Positions 25,868 through 35,415 are shown, counted from the stretch's first letter. The stretch is DNA of 64,000 nucleotides from BMS3BBIN04 sp964552465 (GCA_964552465.1 CAZKGR010000007.1:1-64000), one strand, 5' to 3'. Made by a program: numbers and translations. The notes: generated from the letters alone by a model not told the origin.

Positions 25868-27148
25868 TTACCTCCGGATGGGCAACTCGAGATCGAACTT
25901 CGCCCCCTTTTGAGGTTCAGACTGGACGGAGATTACGCCATCGTGAGCATCGACGATTTTTTTGACCATGGCGAGGCCGAGACCAGTACCTTTGGTCCGG
26001 GTGGTGAAGAAAGGATTGAAGATCTTGTCGATATTATCTGGAAGAATACCTGACCCATCATCCTCGACAAAGATATCTACGCGATTGCGGAGGAGATTCC
26101 AACGCAGACCTAGTTTCACCGTGCCTTCGTATTGGATCGCTGCGCATGAATTCTTCAACAGGTTCAACACAGTCTGCTTGATCAGGCTGCTGTCGCAATC
26201 AACTGAAACCCGTTCCTTCGGGACAACCAGCTCAACTTTGATCTTGCGATTTTCCGAGGCGATTTCGGACATGATCAGGTCCGCTTCCGCGCGGAGAAGT
26301 TCGATCATGTCTACTTGAGAGAAAGCGGGTGCCAGCGGACGCGTGTATTCGAGTAAACGGCTGGCAATACGTTCTATATCGCGTACGCCGCCGACGATCT
26401 TTTCAACTGTTTTGCGGGCTGAATGATCGTCCTCAATATCTTCGAGCAGGAACTGTGCGAAGCCTTGGACTCCAGCGAGCGGGTTGCGCAGCTCATGTGC
26501 AATCTGGGCAGACATTTCACCGAGGGTGGCGAGGTCGCTACGGCGACGCATCTGCTCGTGCAGGTCTTTGACCGTGGTCAGATCCTCGAGCATCTCAAGA
26601 ACGCCGATGCGTTTTCCACGCTCATCATAAATCCAGTTGGTCGTGAAACGTACCGGGTTGGTTTCGCCGGCAGCGGACTTGTACGTCCGTTCGCGGGGGT
26701 CAATCTCCGGACCATTCACAAGTGTGAACAGTGCGGAATCGGCAACATTGATATCGCCGGGGAAAACATCGCCGTATGGTTGACCGACCGCGTCCATTGC
26801 CCGGACACCAGTCAGTCGCTGTGCTTCTTCATTGACAAGGTTGATACGTCCGTCGAGGTCGAGCACGATGACGCCCACGGGGATGTGAGCGAGGATGCTG
26901 CTGAGGAACCCCTGGGTTCTGCCCAGCACATGCTCCTGACTTTCAAGCCTGTCGCTAAGTTCGGCCAGACGATTTTCGAGAGCACGGTAACTTTCACTGA
27001 TCGCGGAGGAGGCCTGGTTGAACTCTTCAAACAGTTTTACGAGAGCGGTCAGCTGCTCTTCGCTAATCAGTTCGTTGTTCTTCGATGGGTTCGCTGCCAA
27101 CTTCAACGCATCCTCTACGATGGGTAACGTGGAAGTGTCCAGTGTCAT
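25868..27148 (-). CDS. PAS-domain sensor histidine kinase (NtrB-like)
   Basis: The 426-residue soluble kinase has no membrane segment. A coiled-coil-like region (30-75) precedes a PAS domain (about 80-195: ILAHIPVGVIVLDLDGRINLVN). HisKA follows with phosphoacceptor His218 in QIAHELRNPLAG. The HATPase domain has N-box LLKNSCAAI, G1 EDDGSG and G2 GTGLGLAMVK. It phosphorylates the NtrC-type regulator encoded next, two bases downstream. The PAS domain senses an internal signal, which cannot be identified. I chose the ATG at 27146-27148; an upstream TTG (27191-27193) would add 15 residues without better SD support. Confidence 0.92.
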   Translation of the reverse strand: MTLDTSTLPIVEDALKLAANPSKNNELISEEQLTALVKLFEEFNQASSAISESYRALENRLAELSDRLESQEHVLGRTQGFLSSILAHIPVGVIVLDLDGRINLVNEEAQRLTGVRAMDAVGQPYGDVFPGDINVADSALFTLVNGPEIDPRERTYKSAAGETNPVRFTTNWIYDERGKRIGVLEMLEDLTTVKDLHEQMRRRSDLATLGEMSAQIAHELRNPLAGVQGFAQFLLEDIEDDHSARKTVEKIVGGVRDIERIASRLLEYTRPLAPAFSQVDMIELLRAEADLIMSEIASENRKIKVELVVPKERVSVDCDSSLIKQTVLNLLKNSCAAIQYEGTVKLGLRWNLLRNRVDIFVEDDGSGILPDNIDKIFNPFFTTRTKGTGLGLAMVKKIVDAHDGVISVQSEPQKGAKFDLELPIRR

Positions 27149-27652
27149 CTCCGCCCCGTTGTTTCCCCTTGCCCTCAATATAGAAATGGGCAATCCCGTT
27201 CAACAGCTTGAATGTTAGAAATTCGAGCCGGATATACGAATTAGACAAAATACTGATTAATAATGACTCTCAGGACTCGGTTCGCAAACGACTACACGTT
27301 TCCGCGACAGTGAAAAGTTAGCAACCTGAAGTTGCGATGCAAGAGGATAGAGGGTTTGAACCTCAATAGCAAGTGCCAAGCAGGTTTCGGCGGTGTCCGG
27401 CTCTCTGACTGGGTTTCAGCTCTTCTCTTCGCATTGGGCGAGGCACTGTTCGCAATGAAAAGTTGGGGGGTGGATAAATCACGAGCGAGGTTGATCTCAT
27501 ATAAGTTCGCTAACTTCATGAGAATTCAGGGGGTCAGGGTGTGTGAATTCAAGAGTTATCCACACCAGGTTGATCTGTTCTTGTAGGGTGTCGTCTCCTC
27601 ATATTGACTCCCGGGCTCCAACTTGAAGAAAATCGGAAGTAAGATTAACAAT
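27149..27652. other. Intergenic region, 504 bases
   Basis: Separates the leftward kinase gene from the rightward Nudix gene, so it must hold two promoters. It contains a small hairpin GCAAC/GTTGC near 27321-27335 and one perfect DnaA-box sequence, TTATCCACA, at about 27556. I see no coding frame, tRNA or array. Confidence 0.5.
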
Positions 27653-28261
27653 ATGATAGAACCTGAGCGTCTTCATCAGCAGCTTAATCTTGTGCTTCCC
27701 GGACCGGCGGCACAGCTCAGCATGGCTCCTCTCGGACGTGAAATCGATGTCCAGACCGACAGCTACCATGACGCAGCTGTGTTGATAGCCTTGCATCGCC
27801 GGGAGGGAGAGTGGTGCTTTCCACTTATCGTGCGCGTTGAAGACGAGTATGCGCATGGTGGGCAGATTGGTTTGCCAGGCGGAAGGGTTGAAGTTGGCGA
27901 ATCATTCATAGATTGTGCTCTGCGTGAGAGTGAAGAGGAAATCAGCTTGCCGGTTTCAGGAACTGAGGTGCTTGGTGCATTGACCCCGCTAGCGGTTCCT
28001 GTCAGCCAGCATTTGATTCATCCGTTCGTTGGCATTTCGACCGATGGCGTTCGGTTGGAGCCCGATCATCGCGAGGTAGCGGAAATCCTGTTCATGCCAG
28101 TGCGTCATTTCCTGGATTCAGCAAATATGCATATCGGGGAAGTGTCTTCAGGACAAAGGCGCTTGGTTGATGTGCCCTATTTCGCTCTCAACGAGCACAT
28201 CATTTGGGGTGCGACTGCGATGATTCTGGCTGAATTGCGGCAGGTGTTGCTGGAGATGTAG
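27653..28261 (+). CDS. Nudix hydrolase, probable CoA diphosphatase (NudL-like)
   Basis: The 202-residue protein carries the Nudix box beginning at Gly77: GRVEVGE (77-83) and RESEEE (91-96), with the usual Gly replaced by Ser98. It is preceded by AHGGQIGLPGG, the H-x-G-Q-I-x-x-P-G-G signature seen in CoA diphosphatases. These enzymes split CoA and derivatives to 3',5'-ADP and phosphopantetheine, keeping CoA pools clean. I chose the ATG at 27653; an upstream TTG at 27623 would add ten residues. It is convergent with the AlkP-family gene, four bases between stops. Confidence 0.88.
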   Translation: MIEPERLHQQLNLVLPGPAAQLSMAPLGREIDVQTDSYHDAAVLIALHRREGEWCFPLIVRVEDEYAHGGQIGLPGGRVEVGESFIDCALRESEEEISLPVSGTEVLGALTPLAVPVSQHLIHPFVGISTDGVRLEPDHREVAEILFMPVRHFLDSANMHIGEVSSGQRRLVDVPYFALNEHIIWGATAMILAELRQVLLEM

Positions 28262-28265
28262 GATT

Positions 28266-29546
28266 TCAAGCAATCCCCATCAAATTGAGTACATCTTGCC
28301 CGGCATCTGCGATGTCTTTTTCTCCATCCTTCCACTGATGTGAATTCCCTGAAGTAGCAAGGTAAAACGCGTCGTTATAGGTGTGAGTACCAACGAGAGT
28401 CGTTGGTGTCTCAAAAACGCGTTCAGCGCCGAAATCCGCCTTGATATCGTACCCAGAAGCTGGCAACAGGATCAGGTCGGCGGCCTGGTTGACGTGTGGT
28501 CCAGAGTACAGATCTTCGCGTGTGTCCACGCGGGCAAACGGGTGTTCCCCGGTTTCAGGATCGCGCACATCTCGGAGCAATCCAGCGATCTGATCCTGAA
28601 GTGGTTTTCTCTCGTGATCAGAACGTGAATTGATGAATATGCGTCCCGGCGCAAGAGCAAATGAAGCAGAATCTTCGTGAATGGTCTCGAAAGATGGTTG
28701 CACGCTGGTGTATTTGAGTAATCCAACCTTTTCAAGCAGCGCATTGATGAAAACAATCCGGCGGCAGCGGGTGAAGCCGTGGTCGGAGAGCAGGACAAGT
28801 TCAGCGCCACGTTGTCTGGCCAGTTCGGCAAAGTCAGTGACAACCTCTTCGCAGCGTGTGAGAAACGCGTTGAATGCATCCCCATAGCCAGGCTCATCCC
28901 AGAAGAAATGGTACAACCGGTCGGTTTCCATGATATGCAGGTGGAAATAATCCCACGGCATTTCCGTCGCCAGGCGATGAGCTGCACGGACGCGTGCTGT
29001 CAGTGCTGCGTTGAGTGCGTCCAGGTAGCGATCGCGGGATTCGTATGCGAGACCTGGTTCGACATCAACGACGTAGCCATCGCGTCGCAGCTCCTCCTCG
29101 AGACTTGCCGGATGGACATTTCCAGCCAAATCCACGCCGAGGAAGCCCCCGATAACGATCCCTTTGATCTGTGGGGGTGGTTCAGTCATGGGGACATTGA
29201 TCGATACTGATGTCCCGCCTGCATCATGCACACGATTGAGGATGGTTGGTGCCTGCAAGTTCGTACCACGCGGATAGATCAGGCGGGGACGGGGCGAGAA
29301 TTGCGGCTCGACGAATCCGAATACACCGTGTTCGCCGGGATTGGTTCCGGTGAGGTAAGACGCCCAGGCTACACTGCTCATCTCTGGACGGCTGGAACGC
29401 ATGCGTTTGAGGGCACCGTTGGCGATCAGATCCTGCCATGGAGAATCGGGGATCTTTGCGCGTTTTTGAATCAGGCTGAACGGGGTTCCATCCAGGCTGA
29501 TAACCATAACAGGTCGCAGTGTTTGATTGGGCAGGATAAGGTTCAT
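28266..29546 (-). CDS. Alkaline phosphatase superfamily (type I phosphodiesterase/nucleotide pyrophosphatase) protein
   Basis: The 426-residue protein has the AlkP-superfamily pattern: metal Asp19 in VISLDGTPF, a nucleophile segment PEMSSVAWASYLTGTNPGEHG, LHIMETDRLYHFFW with further ligands, and LLSDHGFTR (about 250). No signal peptide is seen, so it is cytoplasmic. Related enzymes hydrolyse phosphodiesters or phosphonates, but the substrate is not predictable. The ATG at 29544-29546 lies four bases past the stop of the inositol monophosphatase-like gene; longer versions would overlap that gene. The pair is probably one operon, with two phosphoester hydrolases made together. Confidence 0.85.
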   Translation of the reverse strand: MNLILPNQTLRPVMVISLDGTPFSLIQKRAKIPDSPWQDLIANGALKRMRSSRPEMSSVAWASYLTGTNPGEHGVFGFVEPQFSPRPRLIYPRGTNLQAPTILNRVHDAGGTSVSINVPMTEPPPQIKGIVIGGFLGVDLAGNVHPASLEEELRRDGYVVDVEPGLAYESRDRYLDALNAALTARVRAAHRLATEMPWDYFHLHIMETDRLYHFFWDEPGYGDAFNAFLTRCEEVVTDFAELARQRGAELVLLSDHGFTRCRRIVFINALLEKVGLLKYTSVQPSFETIHEDSASFALAPGRIFINSRSDHERKPLQDQIAGLLRDVRDPETGEHPFARVDTREDLYSGPHVNQAADLILLPASGYDIKADFGAERVFETPTTLVGTHTYNDAFYLATSGNSHQWKDGEKDIADAGQDVLNLMGIA

Positions 29547-29550
29547 CGAA

Positions 29551-30393
29551 TTACCGGTAGAGAACGCCGGGGTGGGTGAATTTATGCTCGTCAATAATGG
29601 AGCGTAGCATCTCGTAGGTCTGCGGACTTCCGGTCACAACCCATCCATTTTCGCAAACAGGCTTGCCCCACCAGTCGCTGATTTGCCCGCCCGCTTCTTT
29701 GATGATCAACGAACCGGCGGCGACATCCCACGGTTTCAATCCCATTTCGAAGTAGCCATCAAAGGTGCCATCGGCCACCCAACACAGGTCGGACGCCGCC
29801 GACCCAATTCGTCGAAAGTCAGCGATCTTCGGATAGATGGATCTGAACAGCTCGAGATAATCTTCGATTTTCTGCCTGCGTCTGAATGGGAAAGCGGTTG
29901 CTATGGTGGCTTGATCGAGTGGGCGTTCGGTTGCGACGTGTATCGTCTGATCGTTTTTGCGTGCGCCGCCACCGTGGTATGCGTCGTATACGACATCGAG
30001 ACCGGGCTGACCGACCACCCCAAGTACGATCTCGCCAAAGTTTTCGGGTGATTCTTGGCGGTCTTCGAGGCCGACTGAGATCGCGTACACGGGCAATCCG
30101 GCGAGGTAGTTGGCAGTACCATCAATAGGATCTACAATCCAGCGCCACAGACCGGAGCGTTCCTCGGGGCTGGCTTCTTCACCCATGACTGAACTGTTGG
30201 GTAGCAGCTTTTGCAAGCCAGCGCGGAGGCGGTCTTCAGCTTCACGGTCAGCGTGGGAAACGAAATCACCACGACCTTTGATCTCGATGTTGTACGAGTG
30301 AATGCGTTCCCGTTCCGCACGAACATACTCACCAACCTCGCACACGAGTTGGAGAACACTCTCAGTCAGAGATTTCAGGTCAGGTTGGTTCAT
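29551..30393 (-). CDS. Inositol monophosphatase family protein (SuhB-like)
   Basis: This lithium-sensitive Mg2+-dependent phosphatase family acts on inositol-1-phosphate, nucleotide 3'-phosphates or fructose-1,6-bisphosphate. The 280-residue protein has all three motifs: GEEAS with Glu72 and Glu73, the central DPIDGT at 88-93 (followed by ANYLAG), and WDVAAG at 222-227. SuhB in enterobacteria also helps rRNA antitermination. The gene is first in a two-gene unit with an AlkP-superfamily gene. A lipoprotein gene lies 34 bases upstream on the same strand and could share a promoter. Substrate choice is open. Confidence 0.92.
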   Translation of the reverse strand: MNQPDLKSLTESVLQLVCEVGEYVRAERERIHSYNIEIKGRGDFVSHADREAEDRLRAGLQKLLPNSSVMGEEASPEERSGLWRWIVDPIDGTANYLAGLPVYAISVGLEDRQESPENFGEIVLGVVGQPGLDVVYDAYHGGGARKNDQTIHVATERPLDQATIATAFPFRRRQKIEDYLELFRSIYPKIADFRRIGSAASDLCWVADGTFDGYFEMGLKPWDVAAGSLIIKEAGGQISDWWGKPVCENGWVVTGSPQTYEMLRSIIDEHKFTHPGVLYR

Positions 30394-30427
30394 GGTGTGT
30401 GTTCTGTGAATAGATCTGAGTGTGGGA

Positions 30428-31501
30428 TCACAATTGCTTGCGCCTGAGGCGTATGATCAGCCCAATTCCGCCGCCGAGGAACAGCCCGAGCAGGATCGTC
30501 GGCATTAATGCGACATGATATCCTGCGGCAATGATGGTGAAGTCGTGTTCAGCGAGCATGTCACGGTCAATAGTCCAAACCAGCGTGTCACCGAGTGTTT
30601 CCTCGGGATCTGGAATGATACTTTGCCAGTGAGATTCCGGCATCACAATCACGATTTCAACGTTGTCGTCTTGAAAATCTTGCCAGCGTTTGTACTCAGC
30701 TTCCAGCGAATCAAGCGAAGACGCTAATGGATCGTATGACAATCCTGTTGCTTCTGACGTGGCGAGGATCATTGACTCTCTTAACTCTATATACCATTCG
30801 AGGCTTATGTCACGTGGGTCACGTTGTTCGAGCATGTCACCCCGAAGACTCATCACATGCGCGCGAATGATCGGTGCGAAACGGCTAACCGCTTCACGAA
30901 CAACCGCCGTATCGACTTCATCACCAGCGGTCGCAATGACTAATCGTTCCACCTGCCGCAAGTAGCGATCCACTGTCCACAGTTGTTGGGCACGTGCTTT
31001 GACTCGCTCCAGCTCCTCCTCACCCTCAGCAGTTAGCAGGCTGTCCATGCCGCTCTCTTCCAGCTCACGGATATCATCTGGGATGTAGGAATCCGGGTCA
31101 CCGTAACGGTCTAGAGCTCTCCATGACGGAAAGGAAACGATCACCTCATGAACATCGTAGAACCAATACTTTCGCTCGCTGGCGCTCAACGATCCAGTTT
31201 CACCCATCGGAGCGAGCGGATGGGCGATGGCATCAACATCGCTCGTTTCATAGAGGTAACGGGCAGTGAGATTGCCGCTGCTGTCCTCTTCGATCTCATG
31301 CTTGATGAGAGCCCAGGGTTCAACCGGATGCGGGATTCGTCCGTCTAACACATCGAGCGAGTCGCCTTCGATTGTGTAACTGGCAACAGGGTTACCCTCT
31401 CCTATAAAGGAGATGAGTATTCTGTGGGTAACACAGCCGCTGACCGAAAGTGCGAACACGCAGATCAGAGCTGTAATGGCGATTCTTTTTCTGATGTCCA
31501 T
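30428..31501 (-). CDS. Predicted lipoprotein with C-terminal membrane helix
   Basis: From the ATG at 31499-31501 the 357-residue product begins MDIRKRIAITALICVFALSVSGC, a type II signal peptide with lipobox SVSGC and Cys23 as the lipid anchor. The mature part is Glu/Asp-rich and largely helical (EEELERVKARAQQLWTVDRY), and the last 30 residues are one hydrophobic helix (MPTILLGLFLGGGIGLIIRLRRKQL region) with a positive tail. It is thus anchored at both ends, and the basic tail after the helix places the C-terminus in the cytoplasm. No family is recognised. It is divergent from mltD, with 129 bases between. Confidence 0.75.
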   Translation of the reverse strand: MDIRKRIAITALICVFALSVSGCVTHRILISFIGEGNPVASYTIEGDSLDVLDGRIPHPVEPWALIKHEIEEDSSGNLTARYLYETSDVDAIAHPLAPMGETGSLSASERKYWFYDVHEVIVSFPSWRALDRYGDPDSYIPDDIRELEESGMDSLLTAEGEEELERVKARAQQLWTVDRYLRQVERLVIATAGDEVDTAVVREAVSRFAPIIRAHVMSLRGDMLEQRDPRDISLEWYIELRESMILATSEATGLSYDPLASSLDSLEAEYKRWQDFQDDNVEIVIVMPESHWQSIIPDPEETLGDTLVWTIDRDMLAEHDFTIIAAGYHVALMPTILLGLFLGGGIGLIIRLRRKQL

Positions 31502-31630
31502 AGATTCAAAGTACGGCATCGGAACAGTCGGAACAACGATCCAGATTTTTCGATGAGATCTTGCCTTGCGCGCTCTCAAGTGGTGACGTAGTTTTTTGCA
31601 TACTCGAACAATTTCGCGGAGTTTAGCTTG

Positions 31631-33964
31631 ATGATACGTTTGATGCTTCCGATCCTCTCCCGCAGCTCTCTGCTGGTGCCGTTTTCACTCGTTTTGCTGT
31701 TGCTGTTGGCAGGGTGTTCTTCGGTCGGTCAGTGGAACAAATCGCAACATGAAAACGGTGGGCAAGAGTTTTTCGCCTCCATGGAAGAGGAGGCACTTGA
31801 CCCATCGGGATACGGAGAACTACCCCCGGAAGAGGTGTTGGAGCAGGCACCGGTGTGGATGGAAGATGCCCGGAATTCTATTGCCAATGGCGATTCAACC
31901 CTTGCTGAGCAGCAAATGATGCACGCCATCCTGGCGTTGCAGGATATCTTCCTCGATGTACCTGAGTATGCACGTCCGGTAATACTCGATTCATTGATGA
32001 CTTGGTCGGCATTGTATGAAGAACGTTTTGGCGCGATCAACGGTGAGTTGGTGGCAACATCTGAAGGATTGAGTTCGCTGATTCTGCCTGAGGATGTATT
32101 CGCCCATCCGGACAGCTTGATTGAAGCACTTGCGCTTGACACCTACGAAGTAGTACTCGATACAACCATCTTCGCCGAAAACCGTCTCCCGGATATCCCC
32201 GAAGCTGAACACCAGAAGATTGACAACGTAATTGAGTATTTCACGGAGAAGAAGCGTGGACGTCAGGCGATGGAAGTCTGGCTCAAGCGTGCGGGCGAGA
32301 TGATGCCGCGCATGGTTCCGATCCTGCGCGAACAAGGTATCCCTGAAGAGATGGTCTATCTCGCGATGATCGAATCAGGTTTCCGCACCGATGCTCACAG
32401 TTATGCGGCCGCGGTCGGCCCCTGGCAGTTCATCTCATCAACAGGAAAGATCTTTGACCTCGAAATCAATTGGTGGTATGACGAACGTCGTGATCCTGAA
32501 CTCTCAACCTTAGCTGCCGCACAATACTTGCGTCAATTGTATGAGCACCTGGGAGACTGGTATCTCGCTATGGCGGCCTACAACTGCGGTGAGGGTCGGG
32601 TTAACCGTGAGATCCGGCGATCGAACACGCGCGACTTCTGGAAACTGAATCGCTTGCCACGTCAGACACGGAACTATGTTCCGACCTATCTGGCCGCTCG
32701 CCAGATTGCGATGAATCCGGAGAAGTACGGTTTCGAGGCGCCTGTCATGCAGTTAGTCCCAGACCGCGACACTGTCTATGTCAGCGAAGCAGTGGACATG
32801 GATGCGTTGGCGGACGCGCTCGATCTGAATCGGAGTACGTTCAAAACGATGAACCCAGCAGTGCGTCGCTGGTGTACACCACCAGAGCGAAAGAATACAC
32901 CAATTTATCTGCCACCGGGCTACAAGGAAGGATTTGATCAAGCGCTGGCAACCGTTCCGCCAAGCAAGAAAACTTCATGGGCGCGGCATACAGTTCGATC
33001 AGGAGAAGCGCTGTCAACGATTGCACGCCGGTATGGTACATCCATGCGCGCGATTATGGATGTCTCTGAAAACCGGTTGAGCAATCCAAATAGGATTCGA
33101 GCAGGTCAGGTATTGATGATTCCGGTTGGACCGGCGAACTCGAGTGGCGGGAGTTTCAGTGGATATGCCCAGGGTAGAGGAGATGCAGCAATTCACCTGG
33201 TTAAGAGAGGGGACACGCTTTCTGAAATTGCTGAGAAGCATGGTGTTGGTCTGTCGCGGCTGCTTGCCTGGAATGGTCTGAGTCGCTATAGCACTATTCG
33301 CCCAGGACAGCGCTTGAAGGTGTATGGATCGACTCTGCCGGGGTCTTCTCCGGACCGTGTATCAACGTTGAGAGTTGAAGTTGATTCCAATGGTCGAAAA
33401 GTTTATACCGTCCAGAGAGGCGATAATCTCACCGGCATCGCTCAACTTACCGGTCAGTCACTCGATAACGTATTATCATGGAACGGTCTCAGCAAGCGGA
33501 GTGTGATCCATCCGGGGCAGGAGTTGATAGTAAGCGATCGTGAGACAGGTTTATCGGATGCGCAGGGTGGAGCCTCAAGCTCGCAGCCAGCAGCATCAGA
33601 TCCAAGGCCAGATTCATACCAGGAATACCGTGTGCGCAGTGGTGACACGCTTTGGGATATCGCCATGGCGAACGGAACAACCGTCACTAAACTACGAAAT
33701 ATTAATAGTTTGACCAGCCGCAGTGTAATCAGACCAGGGCAGGTATTAAAGGTTCCATCAACAGGCTTGAGTGGTTCTTTCTCTGATGCCGCCAGCGAAA
33801 CTTTTCACCTCGTGCAACGGGGAGACACGCTGTGGGACATCGCTCAGGAATACAATGTAACGGTTGCTGAATTGAAGCAATGGAACAATATCCGCAATGC
33901 GCGTGGGATCAAGCCGGGTGAACGGTTGGTGATCCGCAGGTCAGCAGGAGGGCGGAACGGATGA
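31631..33964 (+). CDS. mltD: Membrane-bound lytic transglycosylase with five LysM domains (MltD-like)
   Basis: The 777-residue lipoprotein (lipobox LLAGC, Cys29) cleaves peptidoglycan glycan strands with anhydro-muramic ends. The transglycosylase (GH23) domain covers about 225-365: catalytic Glu248 in AMIESGF, then GPWQFI, and AAYNCGEGRV. A degenerate LysM-like segment (about 378-430) is followed by five clear LysM repeats near 451-496, 518-562, 584-628, 656-700 and 718-765, each starting (H/Y)xVxxG(D/E)xL. E. coli MltD has two, so this is an enlarged wall-binding module. The ATG at 31631 has GGAG upstream; the preceding TTG is less likely. Its stop overlaps the ATG of the short sppA (ATGA). 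Confidence 0.95.
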   Translation: MIRLMLPILSRSSLLVPFSLVLLLLLAGCSSVGQWNKSQHENGGQEFFASMEEEALDPSGYGELPPEEVLEQAPVWMEDARNSIANGDSTLAEQQMMHAILALQDIFLDVPEYARPVILDSLMTWSALYEERFGAINGELVATSEGLSSLILPEDVFAHPDSLIEALALDTYEVVLDTTIFAENRLPDIPEAEHQKIDNVIEYFTEKKRGRQAMEVWLKRAGEMMPRMVPILREQGIPEEMVYLAMIESGFRTDAHSYAAAVGPWQFISSTGKIFDLEINWWYDERRDPELSTLAAAQYLRQLYEHLGDWYLAMAAYNCGEGRVNREIRRSNTRDFWKLNRLPRQTRNYVPTYLAARQIAMNPEKYGFEAPVMQLVPDRDTVYVSEAVDMDALADALDLNRSTFKTMNPAVRRWCTPPERKNTPIYLPPGYKEGFDQALATVPPSKKTSWARHTVRSGEALSTIARRYGTSMRAIMDVSENRLSNPNRIRAGQVLMIPVGPANSSGGSFSGYAQGRGDAAIHLVKRGDTLSEIAEKHGVGLSRLLAWNGLSRYSTIRPGQRLKVYGSTLPGSSPDRVSTLRVEVDSNGRKVYTVQRGDNLTGIAQLTGQSLDNVLSWNGLSKRSVIHPGQELIVSDRETGLSDAQGGASSSQPAASDPRPDSYQEYRVRSGDTLWDIAMANGTTVTKLRNINSLTSRSVIRPGQVLKVPSTGLSGSFSDAASETFHLVQRGDTLWDIAQEYNVTVAELKQWNNIRNARGIKPGERLVIRRSAGGRNG

Positions 33965-34869
33965 AAACACGCAGACGCAGGACAGATCTGATCATTGCAC
34001 TGGTATTTCTGTTCAGCATAGTGGGCTTGGTATTGATCGTTGCCGGATCGTGGGATCCGTTTTCATCAAATGATGGGGGAGTCAGTCTCTCCGGTGATCG
34101 AGTCGGGTTGATCGAGATCTACGGCCCGATCTACAATGCCCAAAACTGGATAACTGAGATTGACGATTTCCGTGAGAATAATCGGATAAAAGCGATCGTA
34201 ATTCGTTTCGACAGTCCGGGTGGAGCAGTGGCAGCTTCCCAGGAATTGTATGAAGCGGTTAAACGGGCGGCGGCAGAGAAGCCAGTTGTTGCTTCGATGG
34301 GAAATGTAGCTGCCAGCGGAGCCTATTACGCGGCGTTGGGTGCGGACAGCATTGTTGCCAATCCAGGAACGACGACAGGCTCCATTGGAGTGATCATGGA
34401 ACTGTTGTTGATGGAGGCGTTGTTTGAGAAGCTCGGACTGGACGCTGAAACGGTCAAATCCGGTGAATTCAAGGATGCGGGGAATCCGACTCGACAAATG
34501 ACCGATAAAGAGCGCGACTATTTCCAGAGTTACATTGACGACGCTTATGCTGAGTTTGTAAACGTTGTTGAACAGGAACGCGAGCTGGAACGAGAAAAGG
34601 TGATCGAAGTGGCGGATGGGAGGGTGTTTACAGGAACTCAAGCTGTGGAGCACGGTCTTGTGGACATTATCGGAGATCAGTACCTTGCGATCCATCTAGC
34701 CGCACAGATGGCTGGCATCGATGATGAGCCTGCCATCGTCCGTCCGTACCGACGAACGGAGTTGGATTGGTTAGATTTGCTGTTCGGGAAAATGGTGGGA
34801 CATGTTGCAGAACATGTCCATAGTCAAGGTTTATTCCAGTACATGTGGAAAGCGGAGTTTAATCGATGA
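33961..34869 (+). CDS. sppA: Signal peptide peptidase SppA, short (36K) type
   Basis: The 302-residue protein has one N-terminal membrane anchor (10-30) and a single S49 domain. Catalytic Ser119 lies in NVAASGAYYAA and Lys171 in VKSGEFKDAG; their 52-residue spacing matches Bacillus subtilis SppA (Ser147/Lys199). RFDSPGGAVAAS and TTTGSIGVI complete the signature. It degrades cleaved signal peptides in the inner membrane as an oligomer. It overlaps mltD by four bases upstream and the HU gene by four bases downstream, so the three are one transcription unit. The window has a second, larger SppA fused to a barrel (11977). Confidence 0.95.
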   Translation: MKTRRRRTDLIIALVFLFSIVGLVLIVAGSWDPFSSNDGGVSLSGDRVGLIEIYGPIYNAQNWITEIDDFRENNRIKAIVIRFDSPGGAVAASQELYEAVKRAAAEKPVVASMGNVAASGAYYAALGADSIVANPGTTTGSIGVIMELLLMEALFEKLGLDAETVKSGEFKDAGNPTRQMTDKERDYFQSYIDDAYAEFVNVVEQERELEREKVIEVADGRVFTGTQAVEHGLVDIIGDQYLAIHLAAQMAGIDDEPAIVRPYRRTELDWLDLLFGKMVGHVAEHVHSQGLFQYMWKAEFNR

Positions 34870-35141
34870 ACAAGGCTGATCTGGTCTCACGCGTTGCAGC
34901 AGGCACTGGTCTGACACAGGTTGAAGTTGCTGCGGTGGTTGAGGGGGTTTTGGAAGGAATTAGTTCGGAATTAGTGAACGGTGGTCACGTCGAGATCCGT
35001 GGCTTTGGTACGTTCAAGGTTGAGCAGCGTGCAGAGCGTGATGCGATCAATCCCCAGACGGGTCAGCGTATCCGTGTTCCCGCCAAGCTGGCGCCGGTAT
35101 TCCGTCCCTCAGAGAAGCTCAAGGGTCGTCTGAACAAGTAA
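34866..35141 (+). CDS. HU/IHF family DNA-binding protein
   Basis: A 91-residue nucleoid protein: MNKADLVSRVAAGTGL, the conserved GHVEIRGFGTFKV beta-hairpin (40-52), a DNA-clasping arm with INPQTGQRIRVPAKLAPVFRPS and a C-terminal helix ending KGRLNK. It bends and compacts DNA as a dimer. Whether it behaves as HU or as an IHF subunit is not decided by sequence. It starts inside the sppA stop (ATGA), so a nucleoid protein is co-transcribed with two envelope hydrolases. Confidence 0.95.
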   Translation: MNKADLVSRVAAGTGLTQVEVAAVVEGVLEGISSELVNGGHVEIRGFGTFKVEQRAERDAINPQTGQRIRVPAKLAPVFRPSEKLKGRLNK

Positions 35142-35288
35142 TTTGCTTGTGTCAGACCTCCCATGGCAGGAGAGTTTGAGGCACGCGCACTTGTTGAGCG
35201 TGCCTCATCCACTTACCTTCCCTGCTCGATAATTGAAACCCGAGCATGGTCCAGGTGGACTGTGCCCATAAGTGTAGTAGGAGTGCCT

Positions 35289-35381
35289 GTGCCTTCCGGA
35301 CGGAAGAGAAAATTGCAGAAGATCCGCACTCACAAGCGGAAGAAAAGAAGAAAGCGCGACCGTCATAAGAAGAAGAAGTAG
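35289..35381 (+). CDS. 30-residue highly basic protein (AURKAIP1/COX24-like, ribosome-associated type)
   Basis: A GTG at 35289, with GGAG five bases upstream, encodes 30 residues: MPSGRKRKLQKIRTHKRKKR, then RKRDRHKKKK. Lys, Arg and His make up about two thirds. This matches from memory the very short basic proteins conserved next to ribosomal or nucleoid genes in Bacteroidetes, related to the AURKAIP1/COX24 (mS38-like) domain, which bind rRNA. A longer frame from 35163 exists but has no SD or conserved residues before the GTG. A terminator follows 35 bases downstream. The family assignment rests on pattern only; the gene itself is likely real given SD, composition and terminator. Confidence 0.75.
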   Translation: MPSGRKRKLQKIRTHKRKKRRKRDRHKKKK

Positions 35382-35415
35382 GTCGAATCGCTGAGACGTC
35401 TCGAACTTTTCAACG

